DNA of 64,000 nt, taken from NCBI RefSeq assembly GCF_024347675.1, contig NZ_AP024881.1, forward strand, positions 1,612,001 to 1,676,000, given 5' to 3'. The notes beneath the pieces were generated by a model. That model did not search any database, was not told where the DNA came from, and worked only from the letters and a program-made list of their open reading frames with translations. Positions 29,731 through 37,873 of the stretch are shown one piece after another. Every line of letters starts with the position of its first letter. The first letter of the stretch is position 1. A program made the translations under genes and the position numbers. The stretch comes from Vibrio ishigakensis. Lineage in GTDB: Bacteria; Pseudomonadota; Gammaproteobacteria; Enterobacterales; Vibrionaceae.

Positions 29731-30246
29731 ATGAAAAAACTAACTGCTATCTCATCTGTACTTCTTACTGCTCTTGTTTCAGCACCAAGCCTTGCAAATG
29801 ATCTAGATGTTGATTGGTTCGCAGGTGTGGGTACAGGTTATCAAATTGACGATGTAACAGGTGCAAATGACATGAATGGTGAAGATGTAGCGTTTGAACT
29901 GCGTGGCGGCGCAATCTTGAACGACCATCACCGTGTTATGGGTACTTACGGCTACATGGATAAGCTAGAGCAGCACTCTTTCCTAGCTTCATATGACTAC
30001 CTATTGCCTGTGTACGAGAATGTTAACCTATTCGCTGGTGTTTCTATGGGTGTTGCAGACAGTGAGATCGCGAGTGAGAGTTCTACAGACTTCGTTTGGG
30101 GTGGCCAAGTAGGTGCTATGTACCAGTTCAACGAATCATGGTCGGCTGAGCTTTCATACCAGTATCTTGACCAAGACTACGAGGAGAACAACACGAAGCT
30201 AGAGAACACTCAACAGATCATGGTTTCAGTGGACTACCACTTCTAA
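29731..30246 (+). CDS. Small outer-membrane beta-barrel protein
   Basis: The 171-residue protein has a clear signal peptide (ALVSAPSLA, then ND) and about eight amphipathic strands, finishing with the typical outer-membrane terminus MVSVDYHF. It fits the OmpA-like/OMP_b-brl small barrel class. Alternating segments such as SWSAELSYQYLDQDY and VNLFAGVSMGVAD support this. AGGA is eight bases before the ATG. It has its own terminator. Its function is unknown; the divergent pldA and the shared motif cluster suggest envelope-stress-type control (inference). Confidence 0.8.
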   Translation: MKKLTAISSVLLTALVSAPSLANDLDVDWFAGVGTGYQIDDVTGANDMNGEDVAFELRGGAILNDHHRVMGTYGYMDKLEQHSFLASYDYLLPVYENVNLFAGVSMGVADSEIASESSTDFVWGGQVGAMYQFNESWSAELSYQYLDQDYEENNTKLENTQQIMVSVDYHF

Positions 30247-30276
30247 ACCAAACCAAACCAAAAATACGATTACGAC

Positions 30277-30303
30277 AGCGGGCAATTGCCCGCTCGTTTT
30301 TTT
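30277..30303 (+). terminator. Intrinsic terminator after the barrel gene
   Basis: Perfect stem AGCGGGC-AATT-GCCCGCT followed by CG and a run of seven T. Confidence 0.9.
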
Positions 30304-30436
30304 ATATAATTCATGTGTTTAATCCAACAACTCTGCATCATAACCTAATGGCTTCTATAGTTTAGTAATATCAACAACTAGCCATTACGATTCAGTCTCT
30401 TCACGCATCCAGACTGCATCGATTCAGGAGTAATGC

Positions 30437-33151
30437 ATGGCAGGGTTTCTGCGCTTCATTTTTATCTCCGCGCTCAGTTTATTCAGTCTAATCTGCTGGG
30501 CTGAACAAGTTAGCCTTACAACCAAAGGTTTATTTACCCAACAAGAACTGGCTTGGATAGAGAAGCATCCAAACATTCGCGTGAGTAACTCTACTGACCT
30601 GCCGCCTCTTGCTTTTAAACAAGATGGTCAAGTGGTGGGCTACTCTATCGATTACATCGACTTGCTGAGTGAAATAACGGGCTTAACCTTTATATTTGAG
30701 TATCAAGAGGATTGGTCTGAGCAGCTGCAACAAGCCGAGGAGCGCCAGCTTGATATGTTGCAATTAGTGCGTGAGCGCAAAAGCATTGATCGCTATATGG
30801 ATTTCACCCAGCCTTATCTATCCGGCAGTTCTGCTGTTCTTTATGGTAGGGACGGCCAGCCCAGAGTTAGCTCTATTGGTCGTATAAAAGATAAGCCCAT
30901 CGCCGTGCGAAGAGACTTCTTAGAACAGCGATATCTAAGCACCCACTACCCTAACCTAGACCTAATAATCGTCAACTCTACAGGCGAGGGATTAAATGCG
31001 GTTTTAGGAGGCGAAGCAGAGTATTTTATTTGTAGTGCTAACACCTGTGAAACCTATATCTATCAAAACTTTCTATCCAACCTAGAGATTGTCGGCAGTC
31101 TGGGTATTCCAGAGCTAGAGAAACAAAACCAAGCTCGGTTTGCGACTAGAAGTGACTGGCCAGAGCTTAATAGCATCATCAACAAGGCCATTGATGCGAT
31201 TACTGAAGAACAGAGGCAAATCTTAGCCGATAAATGGCTAGATAAGAATAATCGGCAGAAGTTACTCGTCGAGTCCCTAACCGATGAGGAGCGAGCTTGG
31301 ATTGAAAGCCACACGCGAATCGCGTTTAGCTTGCCCCTCAAACTGCCGCCGTTCGCTTATGTGGTCGATGACGAGCCAAAAGGTATTGCCGATGACTTCG
31401 TACGCCGGTTCGAAAAAGAATATGGGATAGAAGCCCACTTCATTCCATACACTAGCTGGAAACAAATTGTTGACGCAGTTCAATCGGGCGAGATTGATTT
31501 TGTTCCTGGTATGAACATAACCGAGGAGCGTAAGCAAAGCCTACTGTTTACCGAGCCCTTCATTGAGATGCCAGCTGCCATCTATACAAAAGCTGGTAGA
31601 GCTATCTACAGTACTTTAGACCGAGCATCCGGCAAGAAAATAGGCTTAGCAAAAGGCAGTGCTTGGGTTGCGCCGATTAAGCGTGACTTCCCAGAACTGC
31701 TCGTGGTTGAATTTGCCAAACTAGATGACGCATTGGTCGCACTATCCAACGAAGAGATTGACCTTACGGTTGTGAACAGATTCGTAGCCAAACATCACAT
31801 AGCCACGTTGGGGCTCGATGATCTTGTTCACTCTGGCACTACCTCATATCGTCAAGCAACGGCGATTGCGGTTCACCCTTCCAAGCCCGAATTGGTGAGT
31901 CTATTTAACAAGGTCATCGCTTCGGTCGATGAGTCCCAAATGACTCTGATTCTGGAGAAATGGAACAACCTACAAATCATTGAGAAAAACCCTTGGCAGG
32001 TTTATATCGTATGGGCTGCCGCCTTTGTATTTGGCATTATTTTTATAATCTTGTTGTTCAATTATCTAAATAGAAAGAAGAGCATTAAAGTCATAAAGAA
32101 AGTAACTCAAAGGCTATCAAACGCACAAAGGGTGGCAAAACTGGGCAGTTGGGATGTCAGCAGCGACGGCACCATTACCTCCCTATCTGTTGAAGCTGCC
32201 CATATACTGGGCGTTGCCGAAACCAAATCTATGCGGCGTATCGACTATGTGCAAATGATCTACGATGAGGATAGAAAAAACTATCTAAGAAAACTCGATG
32301 ATGCAATCGAAACAGGGCTTCTGAACGTTGAGTATCGCATCACTGTCGATAATCAGCTCAAATGGGTTAAAGAGGTCTCTGAGTTAAAGTTTGATAATCA
32401 CAACAAGTTCGTCTCAGCGAGCACAACGATTCAGGACATCAGCGAATTTAAGATACAACAAGAAAAGCTCATCGAGAGCCAAGACGAACTGCGTATGCTG
32501 ACCTCCAAGCTTTTGAGTGTCCAAGAGGAAGAGCGCAAACGAGTCGCAAGAGATCTGCATGATGACCTTAGCCAGCGCTTAGCCGTGGTAGCCATAGACC
32601 TTGGAGCGGTCCAAATGTCGGTTGAGTCTGAGACGTTGGGGGAACAACTGAAGAACATCAAACACTCACTTGGCAAGATTGCCGAGGACACCCATAGTCT
32701 ATCACGCAGACTCCATCCCTCCATTCTTGATGATCTGGGTTTGATTGATGCTCTTCGCTCAGAAATAGAGAGCTTTCAGCTAAGAGAAAAGATCAAGGTC
32801 GAATTCCTATATACCTCAAAAGAAATGCACCTAGCTAAAGATGTGGCATTAGTGCTATTTCGAATCGTACAAGAGAGCCTTAGAAACATAGCTAAGTACT
32901 CGGAAGCTAATAAAGCTCAAGTCTCTTTTAACCTCGTCAAAGGAACGATTGTTCTGCAAATAAAAGATGATGGAATGGGATTTGATGTAGCCGAGGCGAA
33001 GCGCTCTCCAGGACTCGGCATTCAAAGTATGATGGAGCGCGCCAAGCTTATAAATGGAGAACTTCACATACACTCAGAAAAAAACAAAGGCACAACCATA
33101 GAGCTGAGCTTTTCTGTTCCAAACATGCAAGATGAAGAAGCAGATATGTGA
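30437..33151 (+). CDS. Sensor histidine kinase with two periplasmic SBP_bac_3 domains, PAS and HisKA_3
   Basis: The 904-residue protein is a shorter paralogue of the kinase at 14447. A signal segment (FIFISALSLFSLICWA) precedes two solute-binding-protein domains (about 30-260 and 280-510), a membrane helix (520-543), a PAS domain and a kinase core with His708 in ARDLHDDLSQRL. The ATPase repeats NIAKYSEAN and DDGMGFD. It lacks the first SBP domain of its relative. The first SBP domain has a CxxxxC pair (Cys199, Cys204) at the position equivalent to that in the relative. AGGAG with six-base spacing fixes the start. It has no adjacent regulator gene; the LuxR-type regulator at 37226 is the obvious partner by family type. 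Confidence 0.88.
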   Translation: MAGFLRFIFISALSLFSLICWAEQVSLTTKGLFTQQELAWIEKHPNIRVSNSTDLPPLAFKQDGQVVGYSIDYIDLLSEITGLTFIFEYQEDWSEQLQQAEERQLDMLQLVRERKSIDRYMDFTQPYLSGSSAVLYGRDGQPRVSSIGRIKDKPIAVRRDFLEQRYLSTHYPNLDLIIVNSTGEGLNAVLGGEAEYFICSANTCETYIYQNFLSNLEIVGSLGIPELEKQNQARFATRSDWPELNSIINKAIDAITEEQRQILADKWLDKNNRQKLLVESLTDEERAWIESHTRIAFSLPLKLPPFAYVVDDEPKGIADDFVRRFEKEYGIEAHFIPYTSWKQIVDAVQSGEIDFVPGMNITEERKQSLLFTEPFIEMPAAIYTKAGRAIYSTLDRASGKKIGLAKGSAWVAPIKRDFPELLVVEFAKLDDALVALSNEEIDLTVVNRFVAKHHIATLGLDDLVHSGTTSYRQATAIAVHPSKPELVSLFNKVIASVDESQMTLILEKWNNLQIIEKNPWQVYIVWAAAFVFGIIFIILLFNYLNRKKSIKVIKKVTQRLSNAQRVAKLGSWDVSSDGTITSLSVEAAHILGVAETKSMRRIDYVQMIYDEDRKNYLRKLDDAIETGLLNVEYRITVDNQLKWVKEVSELKFDNHNKFVSASTTIQDISEFKIQQEKLIESQDELRMLTSKLLSVQEEERKRVARDLHDDLSQRLAVVAIDLGAVQMSVESETLGEQLKNIKHSLGKIAEDTHSLSRRLHPSILDDLGLIDALRSEIESFQLREKIKVEFLYTSKEMHLAKDVALVLFRIVQESLRNIAKYSEANKAQVSFNLVKGTIVLQIKDDGMGFDVAEAKRSPGLGIQSMMERAKLINGELHIHSEKNKGTTIELSFSVPNMQDEEADM

Positions 33152-33162
33152 ACGAAGAAGTT

Positions 33163-33190
33163 AAAAAAAGCCCCAACCGAAGTCGGGGCA
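33163..33190 (-). terminator. Intrinsic terminator after the HlyD-like gene
   Basis: Stem GCCCC...GGGGC with CGACTTCGGTTG-type inner pairing; on the minus strand it is followed by seven T. It serves the minus-strand gene ending at 33200. Confidence 0.8.
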
Positions 33191-33199
33191 AAGTGGCTT

Positions 33200-34423
33200 T
33201 TAAAGAGAATATACGTAGTAGATCTGAGCCTTCATTCGAATAATAATGCCGCGAATAACATCTAAAAATGACAGCAAGTGATTTGGTTTATCGCCGCTAA
33301 CCCAGGCTAAGCCTACCGCACCGACTGGGATATCGTAGCCCTCAGGTTCTTCGAGCTTCAGTCGCACAAAGTGAAACTTGTTATTCACGTTCTTCAGCGT
33401 AGTTTGAGACACTGACTCTTCGCGCCCCATGCTTCCCGCTTGCGCTTCGCCTGTTGCCTCTACTATGCCTTGCACCTCGGCCGAAAACACCTTGCCCGGA
33501 TAGACTGGAGAAACAAACTCAGCGCTCTGCCCTACTTTCACGTTTCGAATCGCTTGGTGGTTTACACGCATCAATACGTACTTTTCATTGGTGTACATCT
33601 GCATGCGAGAAAGGATGCCCACATATTGGCCTTCGCGGAGAATAAAGTTAGTCACATACCCATCGGCTGGTGCGTATACTTTGGTCTGCTCCAGATCCCA
33701 GATCGCTTTCGCATGTTTTTCCTCACTCGAACGCAGAGCGACTTCGGTATCAATTACCTTGAGCTGAGAACGCTCAACATCTACGGCCGCTTTTTTCACA
33801 CCCACTTCACTCGCCATCACTTTATTCTCTAGTGAGATAATCTTATTACGAGCCATAGACACCTTTGTTCTTTGCTCATCAATCACACTTTGTGGAACCG
33901 TATGTCTCGCCTTAGCATTTTGCTCTACATAACGCTTAAGGGTTTTGGCTTGATACCTGTGGTCATCAATCGCGGACTGAAGTTCACTCTTGGCAATCTG
34001 TAGGTTTATCTGCTTGGTCTTGTAATTCATTTGATACATCTGAATATCTTCTAATGCCATCCAGTTAGCAACCTGAGCCGCCTCCATCTGTGTTTGCGTT
34101 TGATGAACCTGAATTTCATACACTTCAGAGTCTAACTCGTAAACTAGCTGGCCTTTTTTAACTTCACTATTAGGCTCAATGTAGACCTTATGAACCTTAC
34201 CCTTAATCTGAGTGTTACCTGGCCTCAACTGGATATGTGGTGATTGGACAACAGAGCCACCAGACAGGTCCATAGGGGTATAGTTAATCAAACCAATCCA
34301 AACAAAGCCTAACCACAATCCGCCGCCAATATAGGCAAAAAGCTTAAATGGCTTGTTCCAAGGAATACCCAACAGGCGCAAGATATAGATAAACAGCGCC
34401 CAAATCGCTAAACCTTCTAACAT
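33200..34423 (-). CDS. HlyD-family secretion/efflux adaptor (YiaV/YibH-like)
   Basis: The start is ATG 34423 with GGAGGAAGAATC immediately upstream, giving 407 residues. Two N-terminal hydrophobic segments (LAIWALFIYILRLLGI and LFAYIGGGLWLGFVWIGLI) anchor the protein. A lipoyl-type half-motif (GKVHKVYIEPNSEVKKGQLVY), a long coiled-coil hairpin (about 110-240), the second lipoyl half (DGYVTNFILREGQYVG) and a beta-barrel follow. Such adaptors work with an exporter or stand alone with a DUF3302 partner, as YiaVW and YibHI do in E. coli. No pump gene is near. It overlaps the upstream DUF3302-like gene by 7 bases. Confidence 0.85.
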   Translation of the reverse strand: MLEGLAIWALFIYILRLLGIPWNKPFKLFAYIGGGLWLGFVWIGLINYTPMDLSGGSVVQSPHIQLRPGNTQIKGKVHKVYIEPNSEVKKGQLVYELDSEVYEIQVHQTQTQMEAAQVANWMALEDIQMYQMNYKTKQINLQIAKSELQSAIDDHRYQAKTLKRYVEQNAKARHTVPQSVIDEQRTKVSMARNKIISLENKVMASEVGVKKAAVDVERSQLKVIDTEVALRSSEEKHAKAIWDLEQTKVYAPADGYVTNFILREGQYVGILSRMQMYTNEKYVLMRVNHQAIRNVKVGQSAEFVSPVYPGKVFSAEVQGIVEATGEAQAGSMGREESVSQTTLKNVNNKFHFVRLKLEEPEGYDIPVGAVGLAWVSGDKPNHLLSFLDVIRGIIIRMKAQIYYVYSL

Positions 34424-34737
34424 GATTCTTCCTCCACACTGGTTTCTCCATATCGCCATAGATCGCGCAGGCGAACGATAGAACTTTCGATATCTGCGAA
34501 GGCAACGATAATGGCGATGACCCATACCCAGTGCCAAATAAAGCCAATCCAGGTGAGTATAGTGACGAGCCCTAGCTGTCGATGACCACTCTGTTGAGCT
34601 TTATGGATAGGAAGTTCATGCAGTTTCCAAAAGGCGACAACGGCGGCAACAATAGAACCGACCAGCACTATAGTGGCCACGGCATGTAGCCCTATGTCTG
34701 CACCGGTTCCCACAAAGGGAGTACTGATTAAACTCAT
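34417..34737 (-). CDS. DUF3302-like inner-membrane protein
   Basis: This 106-residue protein has two membrane helices (about 14-36 and 60-82). Between them lies HELPIHKAQQSGHRQ, which resembles the D-I-P-x-x-x-A-x-x-x-x-H segment of YiaW/YibI (DUF3302). A W-x-W-V-W-V stretch in the second helix also fits. The match is by pattern only. The best support is context: DUF3302 genes usually precede an HlyD-type adaptor, as here with a 7-base overlap. AGGAGGAATT before the ATG is a very strong ribosome-binding site. Motif copies lie 65-105 bases upstream. Confidence 0.6.
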   Translation of the reverse strand: MSLISTPFVGTGADIGLHAVATIVLVGSIVAAVVAFWKLHELPIHKAQQSGHRQLGLVTILTWIGFIWHWVWVIAIIVAFADIESSIVRLRDLWRYGETSVEEESC

Positions 34738-34801
34738 AATTCCTCCTACCTCTTAATTAACTTTGATAGCGAAATTATAAAAGTGGAGATTGCCTAAATG
34801 G

Positions 34802-34841
34802 ACTCGTAAAAGTACCAGTCAATTAAGGTTTATTTACCAGT
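34802..34841 (-). promoter_or_regulatory. Motif cluster upstream of the DUF3302-HlyD operon
   Basis: ACTCGTA-AAAG-TACCAGT (34802-34819) is an inverted pair with the same 4-base spacing as at 29527. TTTACCAGT follows at 34833-34841. Both lie 65-105 bases before the ATG at 34737. Confidence 0.45.
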
Positions 34842-34961
34842 GAGAGACTCTTGTACAAGTGGAACGGGGAATTGTGATGCGAATCTAGTTGGAAACACAT
34901 TCAAAAAAATAGACCCCATCAATGGAGCCTAAATTAACCTTTCACTGTGTTGAGGCTCTCC

Positions 34962-35579
34962 CTAAAATCGTTCCTCGTACATGGTTAAACCTCGATTCTG
35001 TCCAAAGAACTTTAACTCTGGTAGTTGGCCTATCACTGCGTGATTAAAACTGAGCATAGACCCACCGAGCAGAATAAATTTTAGCCTCAAGAAAGCGATC
35101 ATCTGATCTGGAGTAGTCTCAGCAAAATCTAAGAACAGCAAATACGTTAAGATCAACATAGCAACAGAATTTACGAAAAGGTTCCCACCCAAAGAGCGGT
35201 TCATTACTAGTGCGTTCAGCCCTTCTATAAGATGATCAAAAGCGATCATGAGAATTAATACCACGACCAAAAACGAAGTTAATCGAACAAAAAGATGCGA
35301 TGGTTCAAGGGACAGCAATGGAGTGACAGTGGCTAAAGAGCAAACCAGTAATAAAGTACTTCCGAGGCCTATTTGTAATCTGAGAGTAGATGAATTTAAC
35401 CCAAACATTGAACTAAAGCCTAAAGCCGTAGCTAATAGCATAATCAGCGAAATGCCTAGGATGTGGTCGTCGACTTGCAGAACAAACAAGGTACTACCCA
35501 GCAAAACAAAAACTCCACCTAAACGCTTTAAAGCGGGCTTGTCCGTTACTGTCTTCAATCCAAACATAGCCAATTCCAT
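34962..35579 (-). CDS. Polytopic membrane protein of unknown function
   Basis: I do not recognise this 205-residue protein. It has about six hydrophobic helices (for example GGVFVLLGSTLFVL, ISLIMLLATALGF, LTSFLVVVLILMIAF, VNSVAMLILTYLLFL) and short loops. The N-terminus (about 20 residues) and the C-terminus (QNRGLTMYEERF) are charged and probably cytoplasmic. An internal Met five codons in could be the true start. It is divergent from the DUF3187-type gene, with motif copies between them, and is probably under the same control. Confidence 0.6.
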   Translation of the reverse strand: MELAMFGLKTVTDKPALKRLGGVFVLLGSTLFVLQVDDHILGISLIMLLATALGFSSMFGLNSSTLRLQIGLGSTLLLVCSLATVTPLLSLEPSHLFVRLTSFLVVVLILMIAFDHLIEGLNALVMNRSLGGNLFVNSVAMLILTYLLFLDFAETTPDQMIAFLRLKFILLGGSMLSFNHAVIGQLPELKFFGQNRGLTMYEERF

Positions 35580-35640
35580 AATATAAGAAACCTAAGAGCC
35601 CTTATATTAACGCCCTTTATTATTTATTTAGACTGGGGGA

Positions 35641-35712
35641 TTTACTAGTTATAAGTAGTACATTTTCTAGCTAGTAAATATATCAGCAACGTCTCGTATA
35701 TTAACGAGTAAA
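35641..35712. promoter_or_regulatory. Motif cluster between divergent genes at 34962 and 35771
   Basis: TTTACTAGT (35641-35649), GCTAGTAAAT (35670-35679) and ACGAGTAAA (35704-35712) lie in a 190-bp divergent spacer. The sites are 60-135 bases from either start codon. Confidence 0.45.
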
Positions 35713-35770
35713 AGATATATAAGAATCCAATTAACATCACCTCATGGATTTTATTTCGTGAGATTTAAAT

Positions 35771-36742
35771 ATGTTTGGTTATAAGTCAATTAGTGCGCAA
35801 CTATTGTTGCCTATTGTTTTATTAACATCAAATGTCGTTTATGCACAGGTACAGTCAACACCATTGCGCACATACGCCTCCTCTCCTATTCAATCGCTTA
35901 CCTCAGCAATGCAACTTCGCAGTGCATTCAAGCATCAAAAAGCAGAGGTATTCGCCACAGCAAGCATGGCGAGTGTTTGGGGACAAAGCGATGAATTTCA
36001 ACTAGATTACTATCAAAACCATGCTTTCCTTGGGTTCCAACTCCAGCCCACAGAGAGGCTTTCTGCCGAGTTTATGTATCAGTATTCTTGGGCTGCTGAT
36101 AATGGTCTAGATTCTTTTATCGCAGATTTTCACGATGCGTTTGGAATTGGTCACAATGGCCGAGAGTTAGTTGGTGAAAACCAATTTAATATAAGAAGTC
36201 GGTCTTATAATTATAATAATACTGATTTTAAAGGCGAAACCATGGCGAACGCCTTGCATGCATATTTTCAATATCAATTAATTGAAAATGCTCATCATGG
36301 ATTAGCATTAGGTGCCACTCTATATTTTAATGATGTGAATAATTCTCCTTTTGAACGTTCTAGCTTTGAACAAGCAATCCAACTTAACTACTCCTATAGA
36401 AATAAAAATCACACATTATTCTCAAGCTTGGGTTATTCCTTTCACGATGACAGTGAAGCTATCTTTGGCTCACTACTTAATGACTCAACTCTCGCCTTCT
36501 CTGCTGGTTACGCCTATCGCATATTCGACAATCATGAACTGATAGCTCAGTACCATATCTACGAGGGCGCCCTTGATGACGACAGCGCTTTCTCTGATCC
36601 GTCACAAGAGGTCGTTTTGGGTTATCGCTACACCTATAACGACTGGATGGCTCTCGAAGTATCCGCAACAGAAAACGTTGGCAATATGGATAACTCTACG
36701 GACATTCACTTCACCGGCGGCCTTAGATTCTACATCGACTGA
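35771..36742 (+). CDS. Outer-membrane beta-barrel protein, probably DUF3187
   Basis: The 323-residue product has a signal peptide (LLTSNVVYA, then QVQ) and repeated amphipathic strands. The last strand, DIHFTGGLRFYID, is compatible with a barrel. Internal segments such as SFIADFHDAFGIGHNGRE and a long acidic loop resemble the DUF3187 family of marine gammaproteobacteria; I assign it from memory, not from a search. No function is known. It is divergent from the membrane protein gene and followed by the short HPF-like gene. Its AT-rich region around 36180-36360 has more A/T-ending codons than neighbouring housekeeping genes, as is usual for accessory surface proteins. Confidence 0.6.
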   Translation: MFGYKSISAQLLLPIVLLTSNVVYAQVQSTPLRTYASSPIQSLTSAMQLRSAFKHQKAEVFATASMASVWGQSDEFQLDYYQNHAFLGFQLQPTERLSAEFMYQYSWAADNGLDSFIADFHDAFGIGHNGRELVGENQFNIRSRSYNYNNTDFKGETMANALHAYFQYQLIENAHHGLALGATLYFNDVNNSPFERSSFEQAIQLNYSYRNKNHTLFSSLGYSFHDDSEAIFGSLLNDSTLAFSAGYAYRIFDNHELIAQYHIYEGALDDDSAFSDPSQEVVLGYRYTYNDWMALEVSATENVGNMDNSTDIHFTGGLRFYID

Positions 36743-36821
36743 AACTCCGATTAGGAGGGGCTCAACTTTGCGCACGACAAGCTCTATTACTTAAACTTAT
36801 GCCCGCATGCAGGAGACCAAG

Positions 36822-37172
36822 ATGCAAATTAACACTTACAACCTAGAGCTAGCATCAGAGTTACGCTCGTTGATCGAAGAAGAACATATGTATCTCTACC
36901 GATTTAATATTTTCATTCTTCTTTTGCAGTGCGACATCGAAAAGCTTCAAACCACGAAACGCTGCTACCAAGTGAGCCTGACTCTCTATCTCGAAAAAAA
37001 GACCTACACCGTAGTAAGCCAAGATAGAGAGTTGACAAACGCGATTGAAGAGGCGTTTGTGCAATTGCAAAATAAGCTGTTCAGGCACGAAACTAAGCTA
37101 ACGTTGGGCTATGTAAAACAAAAACTTGGGCAAATAAAGATGGTTCTTAACTCGCCTATTACTACCTCATAG
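36822..37172 (+). CDS. Short HPF/RaiA-like (S30EA-type) protein
   Basis: From ATG 36822, with GGAG seven bases upstream, the protein has 116 residues; ATG 36807 has no such site. The central part looks like a hibernation-factor domain: a V-S-L-T-L-Y-L-E-K strand, then a helix ELTNAIEEAFVQLQNKLFRH ending in ETKL, close to the AIDxxxDKLxxQLxKHKTKL helix of HPF. The N-terminal 35 residues are unusual and partly hydrophobic. The usual basic ribosome-contact residues are reduced, so binding to ribosomes is uncertain. It could be a divergent stress protein. It follows the barrel gene by 79 bases. Confidence 0.5.
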   Translation: MQINTYNLELASELRSLIEEEHMYLYRFNIFILLLQCDIEKLQTTKRCYQVSLTLYLEKKTYTVVSQDRELTNAIEEAFVQLQNKLFRHETKLTLGYVKQKLGQIKMVLNSPITTS

Positions 37173-37180
37173 ACGTTAGA

Positions 37181-37202
37181 AAGCCCACAAGACTGTGGGC
37201 TC
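37181..37202. terminator. Probable terminator between convergent genes
   Basis: Stem AGCCCACA-AGAC-TGTGGGCT between the HPF-like gene and the response regulator. On the minus strand TTTCTAACG follows. Likely serves the regulator gene. Confidence 0.6.
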
Positions 37203-37225
37203 ATTAAGGTTACCGAAAAGAGCAG

Positions 37226-37873
37226 CTAAACTAGCCCATTTTTTATGGCAAAGGGAACCAGTTCACTGGCATTTTTAAGCTTAAGGATCTCTACCATCTT
37301 ATATTTGTGAAACTCAACGGTGCGACTCGACACATTCAAGATGTTGGCAATTTCTTTAGCTGAATGACTCTCAGCAAGTAACTGCAGAACTTGCTGTTGC
37401 CTAGGAGTAAGCAAACTTAAAGGATCCTCTGCTTGCCCATGATTGTTCCTATATGCCTCCATTATCTCTGCCGCTAATGTGGCGGTGATAAAGGTCTTGT
37501 TCATCAATACGGTTTTAATCGCATTGAGCAGCTCATCTGATGCCGAGTGCTTTAACAAGTATCCCTTAACCCCAACATCCAAAGCCCTCATTGCGTACTT
37601 TACTTCAGGGTGCATAGTGAGAAGAATTATCTTGCAGTCCTTGTCTGTAGCCAATATTTTCTCAGCGGCATTGATACCATTCATTATTGGCATTGAGATA
37701 TCTGACACTATTACATCTGGCTTCAGTTCTTTCGCCTTCTGCACTAATGCCATACCATCTTCAACTAGACCTACCACGTCATACTCGTTGGCAAGCAAGT
37801 TCTTGATACCCTCTGCTACCAAAACATGGTCATCCGCCAACAACACGGTTTTCTTATTCAAAGCGATCCCCAC
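37226..37873 (-). CDS. LuxR/NarL-type response regulator
   Basis: The 215-residue protein has a receiver domain (acidic pair in LLADDHVL, phospho-acceptor Asp58 in VIVSDISMP, conserved Thr in ILLTMHP and Lys in GYLLKHSAS) and a GerE helix-turn-helix domain (LTPRQQQVLQLLAESHSAKEIANILNVSSRTVEFHK). It is the type that partners HisKA_3 kinases. The start is uncertain: GTG at 37873, or TTG at 37861 with GGGGAT upstream; no ATG is available. It lies alone, in the same block as two orphan kinases of the right class. I infer it is their shared output and may bind the TACYAGT motif. Confidence 0.88.
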   Translation of the reverse strand: MGIALNKKTVLLADDHVLVAEGIKNLLANEYDVVGLVEDGMALVQKAKELKPDVIVSDISMPIMNGINAAEKILATDKDCKIILLTMHPEVKYAMRALDVGVKGYLLKHSASDELLNAIKTVLMNKTFITATLAAEIMEAYRNNHGQAEDPLSLLTPRQQQVLQLLAESHSAKEIANILNVSSRTVEFHKYKMVEILKLKNASELVPFAIKNGLV

